Shown here: positions 40,901-46,802 of the stretch, piece after piece
Numbering within the stretch: the stretch's first letter is position 1
Layout of the letters: each line of letters opens with the position of its first letter
Source of the DNA: an uncultured Pirellulaceae bacterium
GTDB lineage: Bacteria; Planctomycetota; Planctomycetia; Pirellulales; Pirellulaceae
Assembly: GCA_938010615.1 (NCBI GenBank)
Contig: CALLUY010000177.1
Span: forward strand, 1-46,802
DNA length: 46,802 nucleotides
Direction of reading: 5' to 3'
Notes under the pieces: generated by a model
Databases searched by the model: none
Told to the model about the DNA's origin: nothing
What the model saw: only the letters and a program-made list of their open reading frames with translations
Translations under genes and position numbers: made by a program

Positions 40901-41593
40901 AGCCTCAATGGTGGAGCTGGAAACGACTATCTTTCTGGTCAAGGCGGAAACGATTTCTTCGTCGGCATCGGTGGAACAGACACGATCAACGGAGGCGTCG
41001 GATTCGATACTAACTCTTTCCAGGGAATCGCAGCAGGAGTTACGGCTCGCATCAATGACGATGGATCGGGAACGGCAACTTATGGTTCTGTATTTGAAGC
41101 CTTCACCGGAATCGACTTGCTTGTCGGTTCAGAAGCTGACGACGTTCTGGTCGTGACGGGAAGTCGAGGCACACAGCTGCTTGGGCTTGGCGGTGACGAC
41201 TTGCTTATCGGCGGATTCGGTGATGACGTTCTCATCGGAGGCGAAGGCAACGATACGTTGAATGCTCGGGCAGGCAATGACTTAATTTTCGCTGGCGCAG
41301 GAAACGACATCATCAACGCTGGCGACGGCGATGACTTTGCTCGTGGCGACGAAGGTGATGATTCGATCGCAGGTGGAGCTGGCAACGATCGGATCACCGG
41401 AAGTGCGGGCAACGATGTTTTGTTCGGGAATGAAGGTATCGATTTTCTGTTCGGCGACATTGGCTTCGACAGTCTCTTCGGTGGCGATGACGACGATGAA
41501 CTCCGCGGTGGCGACGACGATGATATTCTCATCGGTGGAGCCGGACTTGACACGCTCCTAGGTGGGGAAGGAGACGACAACGAGATTCAGTAG
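38000..41593 (+). CDS. large surface protein: calcium-binding (RTX) repeats with spondin and CHRD domains
   Basis: The 1197-residue protein starts with a basic leader and [10 protein letters not shown] near residue 35-44, matching the LEPR-XLL motif of large planctomycete surface proteins; there is no classical signal peptide. It contains blocks of GGxGxDxLxG calcium-binding nonapeptides near residues 165-205, 250-275, 325-395, 790-860, 930-990 and 1050-1195. Residues about 395-610 are a spondin domain ([31 protein letters not shown]), followed by CHRD-like segments ([16 protein letters not shown], then a fuller copy ending [14 protein letters not shown]). Four copies of a 60-residue module lie between. 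It is likely to be extracellular and adhesive or structural. No type I secretion genes are nearby. Confidence 0.85.
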   Translation: MKNTQWISSIMRSLVPTKSRKTRRTIKANGLTIASLEQRNLLASVSFDAGAGVISFTADAGQADIVSVSSPATDSLQIQVGAGDSLVLQGDAGGNADFVLGQTTTADDTLTIDLSNIMVSELNFDLMDLDDVFSVTGTAGIESLTVVGGAGDDVLDASAIATGVSFFGNGGGDTLTGGSGNDVLAGGGGTDVIDGGEGNDTNSFQGIGVGVVATVNADGTGTASYASVSETFTGIENLTGSENNDVLIATGAAANILLGQGGDDVLAGGGGTDVIDGGEGTDTNSFAGIGLGVTATINADGTGTAAYGPVTESFVNIENLTGSDQADNLTGNDSVNVIDGGLGDDTIAGLGGDDLLFGGSGDDTIFGGDGDDRVVGGFGDDNIQGNDGNDSLIGSGQIEIRVTNLAGVDGSLLTPVVVATQNGIYDQFDVGSAASENIERLAEDGTTGPRIAAALNSGGVGEAQATAGGPLAPGESRVLTFFADPSDPLTQYLSYASMVIPSNDAFIGNDDPLQLDLFDENGSLIRRVGESAFIVSGDDVYDAGTEVNDEIPENTAALAQAAPNTGVTENGVIRQHEGFQGSERLGGDVGNILTARPGSDFTVAGAQILSIEVDSAAQEAGFALELTDQPLVSLTTSQSSSELVDEAVAGNLYFNVHTNEFNGGEIRGQLELQSDSVVDGVRVLTLSASLDGAQEPDGASDSTATGEARVTITVDGSTVTYSATLSVDGISVADLLPVAGVSSIHIHNAPAGVNGSVIVDVVQGAGGDVNGNAVNALFDTGDGNVFVESFESDNDILDGGNGDDTLSGGIGDDILRGGNGDDTAFGGAGNDALNGGAGNDTLSGGAGDDFFVGIGGTDSIDGGSGNDTNSFQGIGLGVTATITADGSGTATYGAVNETFTGIENLTGSDNDDVLSVVGSFDAVLRGLGGNDTLTGGSGDDLLVGNDGDDILRGRNGNDSAQGGEGNDSLNGGAGNDYLSGQGGNDFFVGIGGTDTINGGVGFDTNSFQGIAAGVTARINDDGSGTATYGSVFEAFTGIDLLVGSEADDVLVVTGSRGTQLLGLGGDDLLIGGFGDDVLIGGEGNDTLNARAGNDLIFAGAGNDIINAGDGDDFARGDEGDDSIAGGAGNDRITGSAGNDVLFGNEGIDFLFGDIGFDSLFGGDDDDELRGGDDDDILIGGAGLDTLLGGEGDDNEIQ
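38553..41152 (+). repeat. four copies of a ~60-residue module inside the large protein
   Basis: The module with NSFQGIG-GV-A-I-ADGTGTA-Y and ENLTGS occurs at about 38553-38739, 38801-38986, 40556-40740 and 40963-41152. Two copies precede the spondin/CHRD core and two follow it, suggesting symmetric duplication around an inserted core. Confidence 0.8.
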
Positions 41594-41613
41594 ATGTTGT
41601 TGTCGTGGAGTGG

Positions 41614-41646
41614 AAAGGCTGGAGCAACGTGTTTCAGCCTTTTCTT
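41614..41646 (+). terminator. intrinsic terminator after the large surface protein gene
   Basis: AAAGGCTG at 41614-41621 pairs with CAGCCTTT at 41635-41642 around a 13-base loop, followed by TCTT. It lies 20 bases after the stop codon. Confidence 0.7.
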
Positions 41647-41794
41647 ATTGCCGTACGTGTTGGAAGTTTGTGGTTGCGGCCGTCGATGATGCGATGCAAA
41701 TTGGGCAGTTCTTTTCAATTTTCGAAAAAGAGAACGAAGCCAAGATTCAATAGTGCCCCTGCCCTGCCCCGCTTCTGATCGTTATCATGTTGGA

Positions 41795-43297
41795 ATGGGA
41801 AAAGATGCGAAAACAGAAGACAAGTCGATCGAAAAGGCGAGTAGCTCGAGCGGAAAAGCGAGCAGCGGCTCGCTAAATGTTCTGCTTGTCGACAACGACA
41901 AAGACCACGCGAAGGCGATGACTGAAAGCCTCGAGCGAATTGGGCTCGATTGCACCACCGCGACGGCTGGGCCGGACGGCGCGAAACTGTTGGCAGAAAA
42001 TATCTACGATATCGTCGTCACGGACTTGATGATGAACGATGTCGACGGCATGGCGATTCTGCGTCAAGCCAAAGAGACGCAACCCGAATGCGAAGTCGTG
42101 ATGGTGACGGGGCACGCGTCGGTGCCACTGGCGGTTGAGGCGATGAAAGAAGGCGCTTTCAACTTTCTGGAAAAACCAATCACGCCAAAACGACTGCAAG
42201 CGATCGTCGCCAGAGCCACCGATTCGGTGCGACTTCGGAAACAAAACAAGCAACTTCATCAGCGGCTCGATGAACGGTTTGGTTTTGAGAATCTAATCTA
42301 CGCCAGCGACAGTATGAAAGGAGTCGTGCAGCGACTTCAGCGGATTGCACCAACCGACGCGGGCGTTCTGATCACTGGCGAAACCGGATCTGGGAAAGAC
42401 GTCATTGCCCAAGCGATTCATCAAAACAGTCCTCGAAAGAAAAAGCCTTTCGTTGCCATCAACACCGCTGCGGTGGCCGAGCATCTGGTCGAAAGCGAAT
42501 TGTTCGGGCACGTAAAAGGTGCGTTCACCGATGCGATTTCTGATCGCGAAGGCAAATTCGAATACGCCAACGGCGGCACGCTGTTCCTAGACGAAGTCGG
42601 CGACATGCCGATGGCGACTCAAATTAAATTACTGCGAGTCCTAGAGGAACGCGAGATCACGAGGGTTGGTGACAACAAGCCAATTCCCGTCAACGTTCGT
42701 GTGCTGGCGGCGACGAACAAGGATCTGGAAAAGGAAATCGATGAAGGTCGCTTTCGCAGTGACCTGTTCTTTCGACTGAAAATCGTCACCGTTCATTTGG
42801 ATCCGCTCTCCAAACGTCGCGAAGACATTCTGCCGTTGGCCGACTTCTTTCGCAAACAGGCCAACAAGAAGAACGGCCGCAACGTGAAAGGGTTCTCGCA
42901 AGATCTTCGTCGCTGGTTGCTTGACGAGCAATGGAAGGGCAACGTTCGTCAATTGAAAAACGTGGTTGAAAGCCTTGTCGTGATGGACATCGACGATCAT
43001 CTTGATATGGACGATCTGTCGCCCGACTTGCTGGATGAGAAAACTGCCGCTGAGCTAAGCAAAAAATCGGGATCGCCTGCGAGTTCGAATCCTTCCACGG
43101 CAGACCTTCTCGAGTCTGAGCCGGGAGACGATGCGGCTAGTTCAAGTTTGGTTGGCAAGTCGCTAAAAGAGATTGAACGCTGGGCGATTGAGCACACGTT
43201 GACTTTGGCGAATCACAATCGGGAGGAAACGGCTAGGATTCTGGGGATCAGTGAACGAAACCTGTATCGAAAACTTAACGACTACGGACTGCGGTAA
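41795..43297 (+). CDS. NtrC-family sigma-54-dependent response regulator
   Basis: The 500-residue protein has a receiver domain ([16 protein letters not shown], phosphorylatable Asp in VVTDLMMND, then VTGH and the K of FLEKPI), a sigma-54 activator AAA+ domain with Walker A GETGSGKD and Walker [12 protein letters not shown], and a Fis-type helix-turn-helix at the end ([20 protein letters not shown]). The loop that touches sigma-54 reads GAFTDA rather than GAFTGA. The N-terminal about 35 residues are Ser/Lys-rich. No sensor kinase is adjacent. ATG at 41795 is chosen over GTG at 41753. The mutL start follows its stop by 4 bases. Confidence 0.9.
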   Translation: MGKDAKTEDKSIEKASSSSGKASSGSLNVLLVDNDKDHAKAMTESLERIGLDCTTATAGPDGAKLLAENIYDIVVTDLMMNDVDGMAILRQAKETQPECEVVMVTGHASVPLAVEAMKEGAFNFLEKPITPKRLQAIVARATDSVRLRKQNKQLHQRLDERFGFENLIYASDSMKGVVQRLQRIAPTDAGVLITGETGSGKDVIAQAIHQNSPRKKKPFVAINTAAVAEHLVESELFGHVKGAFTDAISDREGKFEYANGGTLFLDEVGDMPMATQIKLLRVLEEREITRVGDNKPIPVNVRVLAATNKDLEKEIDEGRFRSDLFFRLKIVTVHLDPLSKRREDILPLADFFRKQANKKNGRNVKGFSQDLRRWLLDEQWKGNVRQLKNVVESLVVMDIDDHLDMDDLSPDLLDEKTAAELSKKSGSPASSNPSTADLLESEPGDDAASSSLVGKSLKEIERWAIEHTLTLANHNREETARILGISERNLYRKLNDYGLR

Positions 43298-43301
43298 ACC
43301 A

Positions 43302-45182
43302 ATGGCGATTCGAAAGCTCTCTGAGAGCGTTATCAACAAGATCGCGGCTGGCGAAGTCATCGAACGTCCGGCCAGCGTTGTCAAAGAGTTACTGGAAAAC
43401 TCGATTGACGCCGGTGCGACTCAGGTCGAAGTCACGATCGAGCAAGGCGGAATTGAGATGATCCGCATCACGGACAATGGATGCGGCATCGCGAAAGAAG
43501 ACCTTCCGCTGGCGGTGACCAGTCACGCGACCAGCAAAATCGTTGACGCGGATGACTTGTTCAAAGTCGGCACGTTTGGATTCCGCGGAGAAGCGTTGGC
43601 TTCGATCACCGAAATCTCACAAGCCATGATTCGCTCCCGAACGGCCGACAGCGATTGTGGATACGAACTGCTCATCAATGGCGGCCACGCTGAGCCGATT
43701 GAGCCTTGTGGTTGTCCCGTTGGAACGACGATCGAAGTGCGGCAGCTGTTTTACAATACGCCCGTTCGCCAAAAGTTTCTGCGAACTCCACAAACTGAGA
43801 AAAGTCACATCGCCGAAGCGTTTGCTCGGGTGGCGTTGGCGAATCCGCAAGTTCAAATGACGCTGATGAACAATCAGTCGACCGTGCATCAATTGGCGGC
43901 GACGGAATCATGGCGCGAACGCATCTCTGCATTCTACGGACCAGAGATTGCTGACAATCTGATCCCCGTTCACAGCACCGAAGGGGAAATATCGCTCAAC
44001 GGATTCGTTGTCGATCCGTCGATCAGTCGGTCGAACAAGCGGATGCAATATCTGTTTTTGAATCGTCGCTACATTCGCGATCATTCGCTGCAGCATGCGT
44101 TGAGTGAAGCTTATCGCGGGCTGTTGATGGTCGGGCGATACCCGTTGGCGTTTTTGCGGCTGGACATGCCGCCGAACATGGTCGACGTGAATGTGCATCC
44201 GGCCAAGCTGGAAGTTCGCTTTCAAAATGGAGGCCAGATTTACAAACAGCTGCTCGCTACAATTCGGACTCAGTTCCTTTCGACGGATTTGACTGCCAAA
44301 GGTCAGCTTTCGCGACGCGATGGCGGGCAAGTTGCGGCCGAAGCGTCGACTCCGCACACGGCGGACGCGGTTGCCGTCGCTGCTTCTGTCGTACAAGACC
44401 AGATCGCTTTTGCCAGACCGACCAGCAATGTCGATTGGACTGCGGCTCCGGGATCCAGTGGTTTGCCATCAAGTGGATCTGCTGAATCATTTCGCCCGTT
44501 CCCTCCATTGCCATCGGGGAATGTTGGAGGCGATGGGTTTTCGATGCCTTCATCGCCCGACACAACGCAGACCTTCGCTCAGGAATCTGCTCCGGCGCCG
44601 GCGCCAACTCAGACGCGTACCGCACTGCAGGTCTACAACACGTACTTGATTTCGGAAACCGCTGAAGGCATGGTGATCATCGATCAGCATGCGTTGCACG
44701 AACGAGTCATCTACGAACAGCTTCGTGAGAAAGTCCTCGCCGGGAAATTGGAATCGCAAAAACTGCTCGTCCCTGAGCCAGTCAGCCTTCCGCCTGCCGA
44801 AGCGGCAGCCGTTTTGGAGCAGGCTGAACTGTTGACGCAAATCGGTGTCACGGTTGAGCCCTTTGGTGGTGACACGGTTTTGGTTTCCTCATACCCGGCG
44901 ATGTTGGCCAACCATAATCCCGCTGAGATGCTCAAAAGCGTTATTGATAAATTGATGAGTGAGGCCAAGAACCTTGATCGGCGTGACGTGCTTGATGAGT
45001 TGCTCCACATGATTTCGTGCAAGGCAGCCGTTAAAGCAGGAGACAAACTGTCCCCGGAAGAAATTACGGCGTTGCTTGAGCACGGCGATCTTTGTCAGGA
45101 TTCTCATCATTGTCCGCACGGACGACCTACTGCTTTGACGTTTTCTCGTGAAGAACTCGACAAAAAGTTCAAACGGATTTGA
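43302..45182 (+). CDS. mutL: DNA mismatch repair protein MutL, endonuclease type
   Basis: The 626-residue protein couples mismatch recognition by MutS to strand removal. The N-terminal GHKL ATPase has INKIAAGEVIERPASVVKEL, ELLENSIDAGATQ, DNGCGI and TFGFRGEALASI. A linker of about 90 Ala/Ser/Pro-rich residues (around 345-445) joins the C-terminal dimerisation domain, which contains the endonuclease motif DQHALHERVIYE and the zinc-site motif CPHGRPT, so this is a nicking MutL as in bacteria lacking MutH. ATG at 43302 lies 4 bases after the regulator's stop; the frame reaching back to 43251 overlaps that gene. No mutS is in the window. Confidence 0.95.
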   Translation: MAIRKLSESVINKIAAGEVIERPASVVKELLENSIDAGATQVEVTIEQGGIEMIRITDNGCGIAKEDLPLAVTSHATSKIVDADDLFKVGTFGFRGEALASITEISQAMIRSRTADSDCGYELLINGGHAEPIEPCGCPVGTTIEVRQLFYNTPVRQKFLRTPQTEKSHIAEAFARVALANPQVQMTLMNNQSTVHQLAATESWRERISAFYGPEIADNLIPVHSTEGEISLNGFVVDPSISRSNKRMQYLFLNRRYIRDHSLQHALSEAYRGLLMVGRYPLAFLRLDMPPNMVDVNVHPAKLEVRFQNGGQIYKQLLATIRTQFLSTDLTAKGQLSRRDGGQVAAEASTPHTADAVAVAASVVQDQIAFARPTSNVDWTAAPGSSGLPSSGSAESFRPFPPLPSGNVGGDGFSMPSSPDTTQTFAQESAPAPAPTQTRTALQVYNTYLISETAEGMVIIDQHALHERVIYEQLREKVLAGKLESQKLLVPEPVSLPPAEAAAVLEQAELLTQIGVTVEPFGGDTVLVSSYPAMLANHNPAEMLKSVIDKLMSEAKNLDRRDVLDELLHMISCKAAVKAGDKLSPEEITALLEHGDLCQDSHHCPHGRPTALTFSREELDKKFKRI

Positions 45183-45286
45183 AAATGGTCGATTTCGGTC
45201 CAGAATGGCCGTATCAGGAAGTATTCGATTCAGGCTAAGTCCGTTCGGATTAATTCCAGAGTTAACTCCTACCTTCTAGGTTCCCA

Positions 45287-46777
45287 ATGATTTGCGTTAG
45301 TGTTGGTCGCGGCCGCCACAAAATGATGATGGCAGAGCACAAGCATCTTGCTGAGCAAGGTGCTGAACTGGTTGAGTTGCGAGTGGACTACATCCGTCGC
45401 CCCGTCGATTTGAAGCGACTGCTTAAGGATCGTCCCTGCCCTGTTGTGGTGACATGCCGTCGTCCAGAGCATGGTGGCAAATGGATGCGAAGCGAATCTG
45501 ACCGCGTCATGGTGCTGCGTACTGCGATCGCTGATGGGGCCGATTACGTTGATCTCGAGATGGACATCGCAGAGCAGATTCCGCGATACAAAAGCACTCA
45601 GCGGATCATCAGTTATCACAACTTCGATGAAACGCCATCGAATCTTGAAGAGATCCACCATCAGATGACGGAGCTGGATCCGGACATCATCAAGATCGCA
45701 ACGATGGCCAACAATCCGATGGACAACGTGACCGCGCTAAGGCTGTGTCGCGACTCGGAAATTCCAACCGTCGCGTTTTGCATGGGGGAAATGGGAGTCA
45801 CCTCGCGTTTGCTGTGCGGAAAATTTGGGGCTCCATTCACTTACGCCACGTTTAGCAGTGATCGCAAGTTAGCGCCTGGGATGCTGAGCTTTGAAGAAAT
45901 GCGAGACTACTACCAGTACGATTCGATCACCAAAGACACAAAGATCCTTGGCGTGATCGCCGACCCGGTCGCGCACAGCTTGAGTCCGGTGGTCCACAAC
46001 GCTTGCCTTCGCAAGGCAGGATTGGATTTCTTGTACCTTCCGTTCCGAGTGCCGCGTGAATACCTGGAGCAATTCGTCAGCGTCTGTGCGGAACTCGACA
46101 TCCGCGGCTTGAGCGTCACGATCCCGCATAAGGAAAACGTGATCAAGCACATCAATGCATTGGATGATAACGTGGCGGGAATTCGCGCCGCAAACACATT
46201 GGTCTTCAAGACTCCCAATATTTACGGCTACAACACGGATTGTTCGGCGGCCGTTGAAAGTATCGCCAACACGTTGAAGGATCAGAAGCCAGATGCCGTT
46301 CGCGAGTTGGCAGGAGCCAGAGTTCTGATTCTTGGTTCCGGCGGCGTGGCCCGAGCGATTGCGTTTGGGCTCAAGCGTGCCAAAGCCAATGTCACGATTT
46401 GTGCTCGCGATTTCCGTAAAGCCGATGCGTTGTCGACGGCATTGGATTGCGAGCCAGTTGATTGGCCAAGCCGTTCAAATTTTGAATGCGACGTGTTAGT
46501 TAATTGTACTCCGGTCGGAATGTATCCGGAGATGGACGTAACGCCGTTTGAAGCGGAATGGTTTGACAAAAAGTGCGTCGTTTTCGATACGGTTTACAAC
46601 CCCGAGCAAACGTTGTTCATCAAGCAAGCGAGAGCTGCTGAGTGCACGACGATCACCGGCATCGACATGTTCGTCCGACAAGCCGCGAAGCAATTCAAAC
46701 TTTTCACTGGTAAGGCTCCAGACTTGAAATTGATTCGGTACGAGGTCAAACGTGCGATCAGCGCGGCAAAGTATTAG
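45287..46777 (+). CDS. aroDE: bifunctional 3-dehydroquinate dehydratase / shikimate dehydrogenase
   Basis: The 496-residue fusion catalyses steps 3 and 4 of the shikimate pathway for aromatic amino acids. Residues about 1-215 are type I dehydroquinase: AELVELRVDYI, IISYHNFDETP with the catalytic His, and IIKIATMANN with the Schiff-base Lys. Residues about 220-496 are shikimate dehydrogenase: ADPVAHSLSPVVHNA, VTIPHKENVIKHI with the catalytic Lys, YGYNTDCSAAV and the NADP site ILGSGGVARAIAFGL. Such fusions occur in plants and in planctomycetes/chlamydiae. It is followed by a TGCGGCT/AGCCGCA palindrome at 46785. Confidence 0.93.
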   Translation: MICVSVGRGRHKMMMAEHKHLAEQGAELVELRVDYIRRPVDLKRLLKDRPCPVVVTCRRPEHGGKWMRSESDRVMVLRTAIADGADYVDLEMDIAEQIPRYKSTQRIISYHNFDETPSNLEEIHHQMTELDPDIIKIATMANNPMDNVTALRLCRDSEIPTVAFCMGEMGVTSRLLCGKFGAPFTYATFSSDRKLAPGMLSFEEMRDYYQYDSITKDTKILGVIADPVAHSLSPVVHNACLRKAGLDFLYLPFRVPREYLEQFVSVCAELDIRGLSVTIPHKENVIKHINALDDNVAGIRAANTLVFKTPNIYGYNTDCSAAVESIANTLKDQKPDAVRELAGARVLILGSGGVARAIAFGLKRAKANVTICARDFRKADALSTALDCEPVDWPSRSNFECDVLVNCTPVGMYPEMDVTPFEAEWFDKKCVVFDTVYNPEQTLFIKQARAAECTTITGIDMFVRQAAKQFKLFTGKAPDLKLIRYEVKRAISAAKY

Positions 46778-46784
46778 GCGTGGT

Positions 46785-46801
46785 TGCGGCTTCCAGCCGC
46801 A
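46785..46801. repeat. palindrome TGCGGCT-tcc-AGCCGCA
   Basis: A 7-bp perfect inverted repeat with a 3-base loop, 8 bases after the aroDE stop at the window edge. It may be the beginning of a longer interspersed repeat. Confidence 0.6.
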
Positions 46802-46802
46802 G

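Noticed and set aside
38162-41580. Several minus-strand open frames opposite the large surface protein
   Set aside because: They are low-complexity Ser/Pro-rich mirrors of the GGxGxD repeats with no ribosome-binding sites.

Overview
The window looks like a chromosomal segment of a planctomycete (Pirellulales-like). The evidence is a solitary DUF1501 protein with a Tat signal, a DUF1559 protein with a type IV pilin-like N terminus, a PEP-CTERM protein, a large calcium-repeat surface protein with an LEPR-XLL-like N-terminal motif, a fused AroD-AroE enzyme, lpxB (an outer-membrane lipid A gene), and intergenic palindromes of the type seen across planctomycete genomes. Most housekeeping genes are intact and codon use looks uniform from about 7 kb onward.

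Layout. Positions 1-6842 are an accessory block ending at the 3' end of a tRNA-Leu(CAG) gene (6843-6926, minus strand). The block holds a potassium-channel-like protein, a minus-strand cluster of small orphan and membrane proteins (877-5381), a secreted YHYH/nuclease-like protein, a DUF350 protein, a zinc-ribbon protein, a membrane protein with a disturbed N terminus, a decayed duplicate of one orphan gene, and a relic of a NADAR-domain gene. No integrase is visible. From 7038 to 27471 lie core or semi-core genes: rhodanese, cca, a J-domain protein, a sugar-phosphate isomerase-like protein diverging from an MFS transporter, a secreted cysteine-rich protein, lpxB, a TAXI-type TRAP transporter (binding lipoprotein plus fused permease), DUF1501, rnr, an operon of an old yellow enzyme, TspO and a small protein, and purF.

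From 27796 to 34017 all genes are on the plus strand: aminotransferase, a four-helix-bundle protein gene bracketed by inverted heptamer repeats, prmC, a small membrane protein, a TrkH-type transporter with a large insertion, a DUF2752 protein and an alpha/beta hydrolase. From 34234 to 41593 is a surface/secretion block: a spondin-domain PEP-CTERM protein, a divergent DUF1559 pseudopilin, an ECF sigma factor with a probable membrane anti-sigma partner, and a 1197-residue calcium-repeat protein that carries a second spondin domain and CHRD repeats. The window ends with an NtrC-family regulator, an endonuclease-type mutL, and aroDE.

The most unusual structure is a set of tandem 7-bp repeat arrays at 10451-10534, 10621-10650, 28912-28939, 29305-29371 and 30776-30852. 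They sit between stop and start codons, supply the stop codons of three upstream genes, and form near-perfect inverted pairs around two segments, one of which is a complete four-helix-bundle gene. Starts were chosen by ribosome-binding sites and family length. No database search was possible, so family names come from motif recognition.
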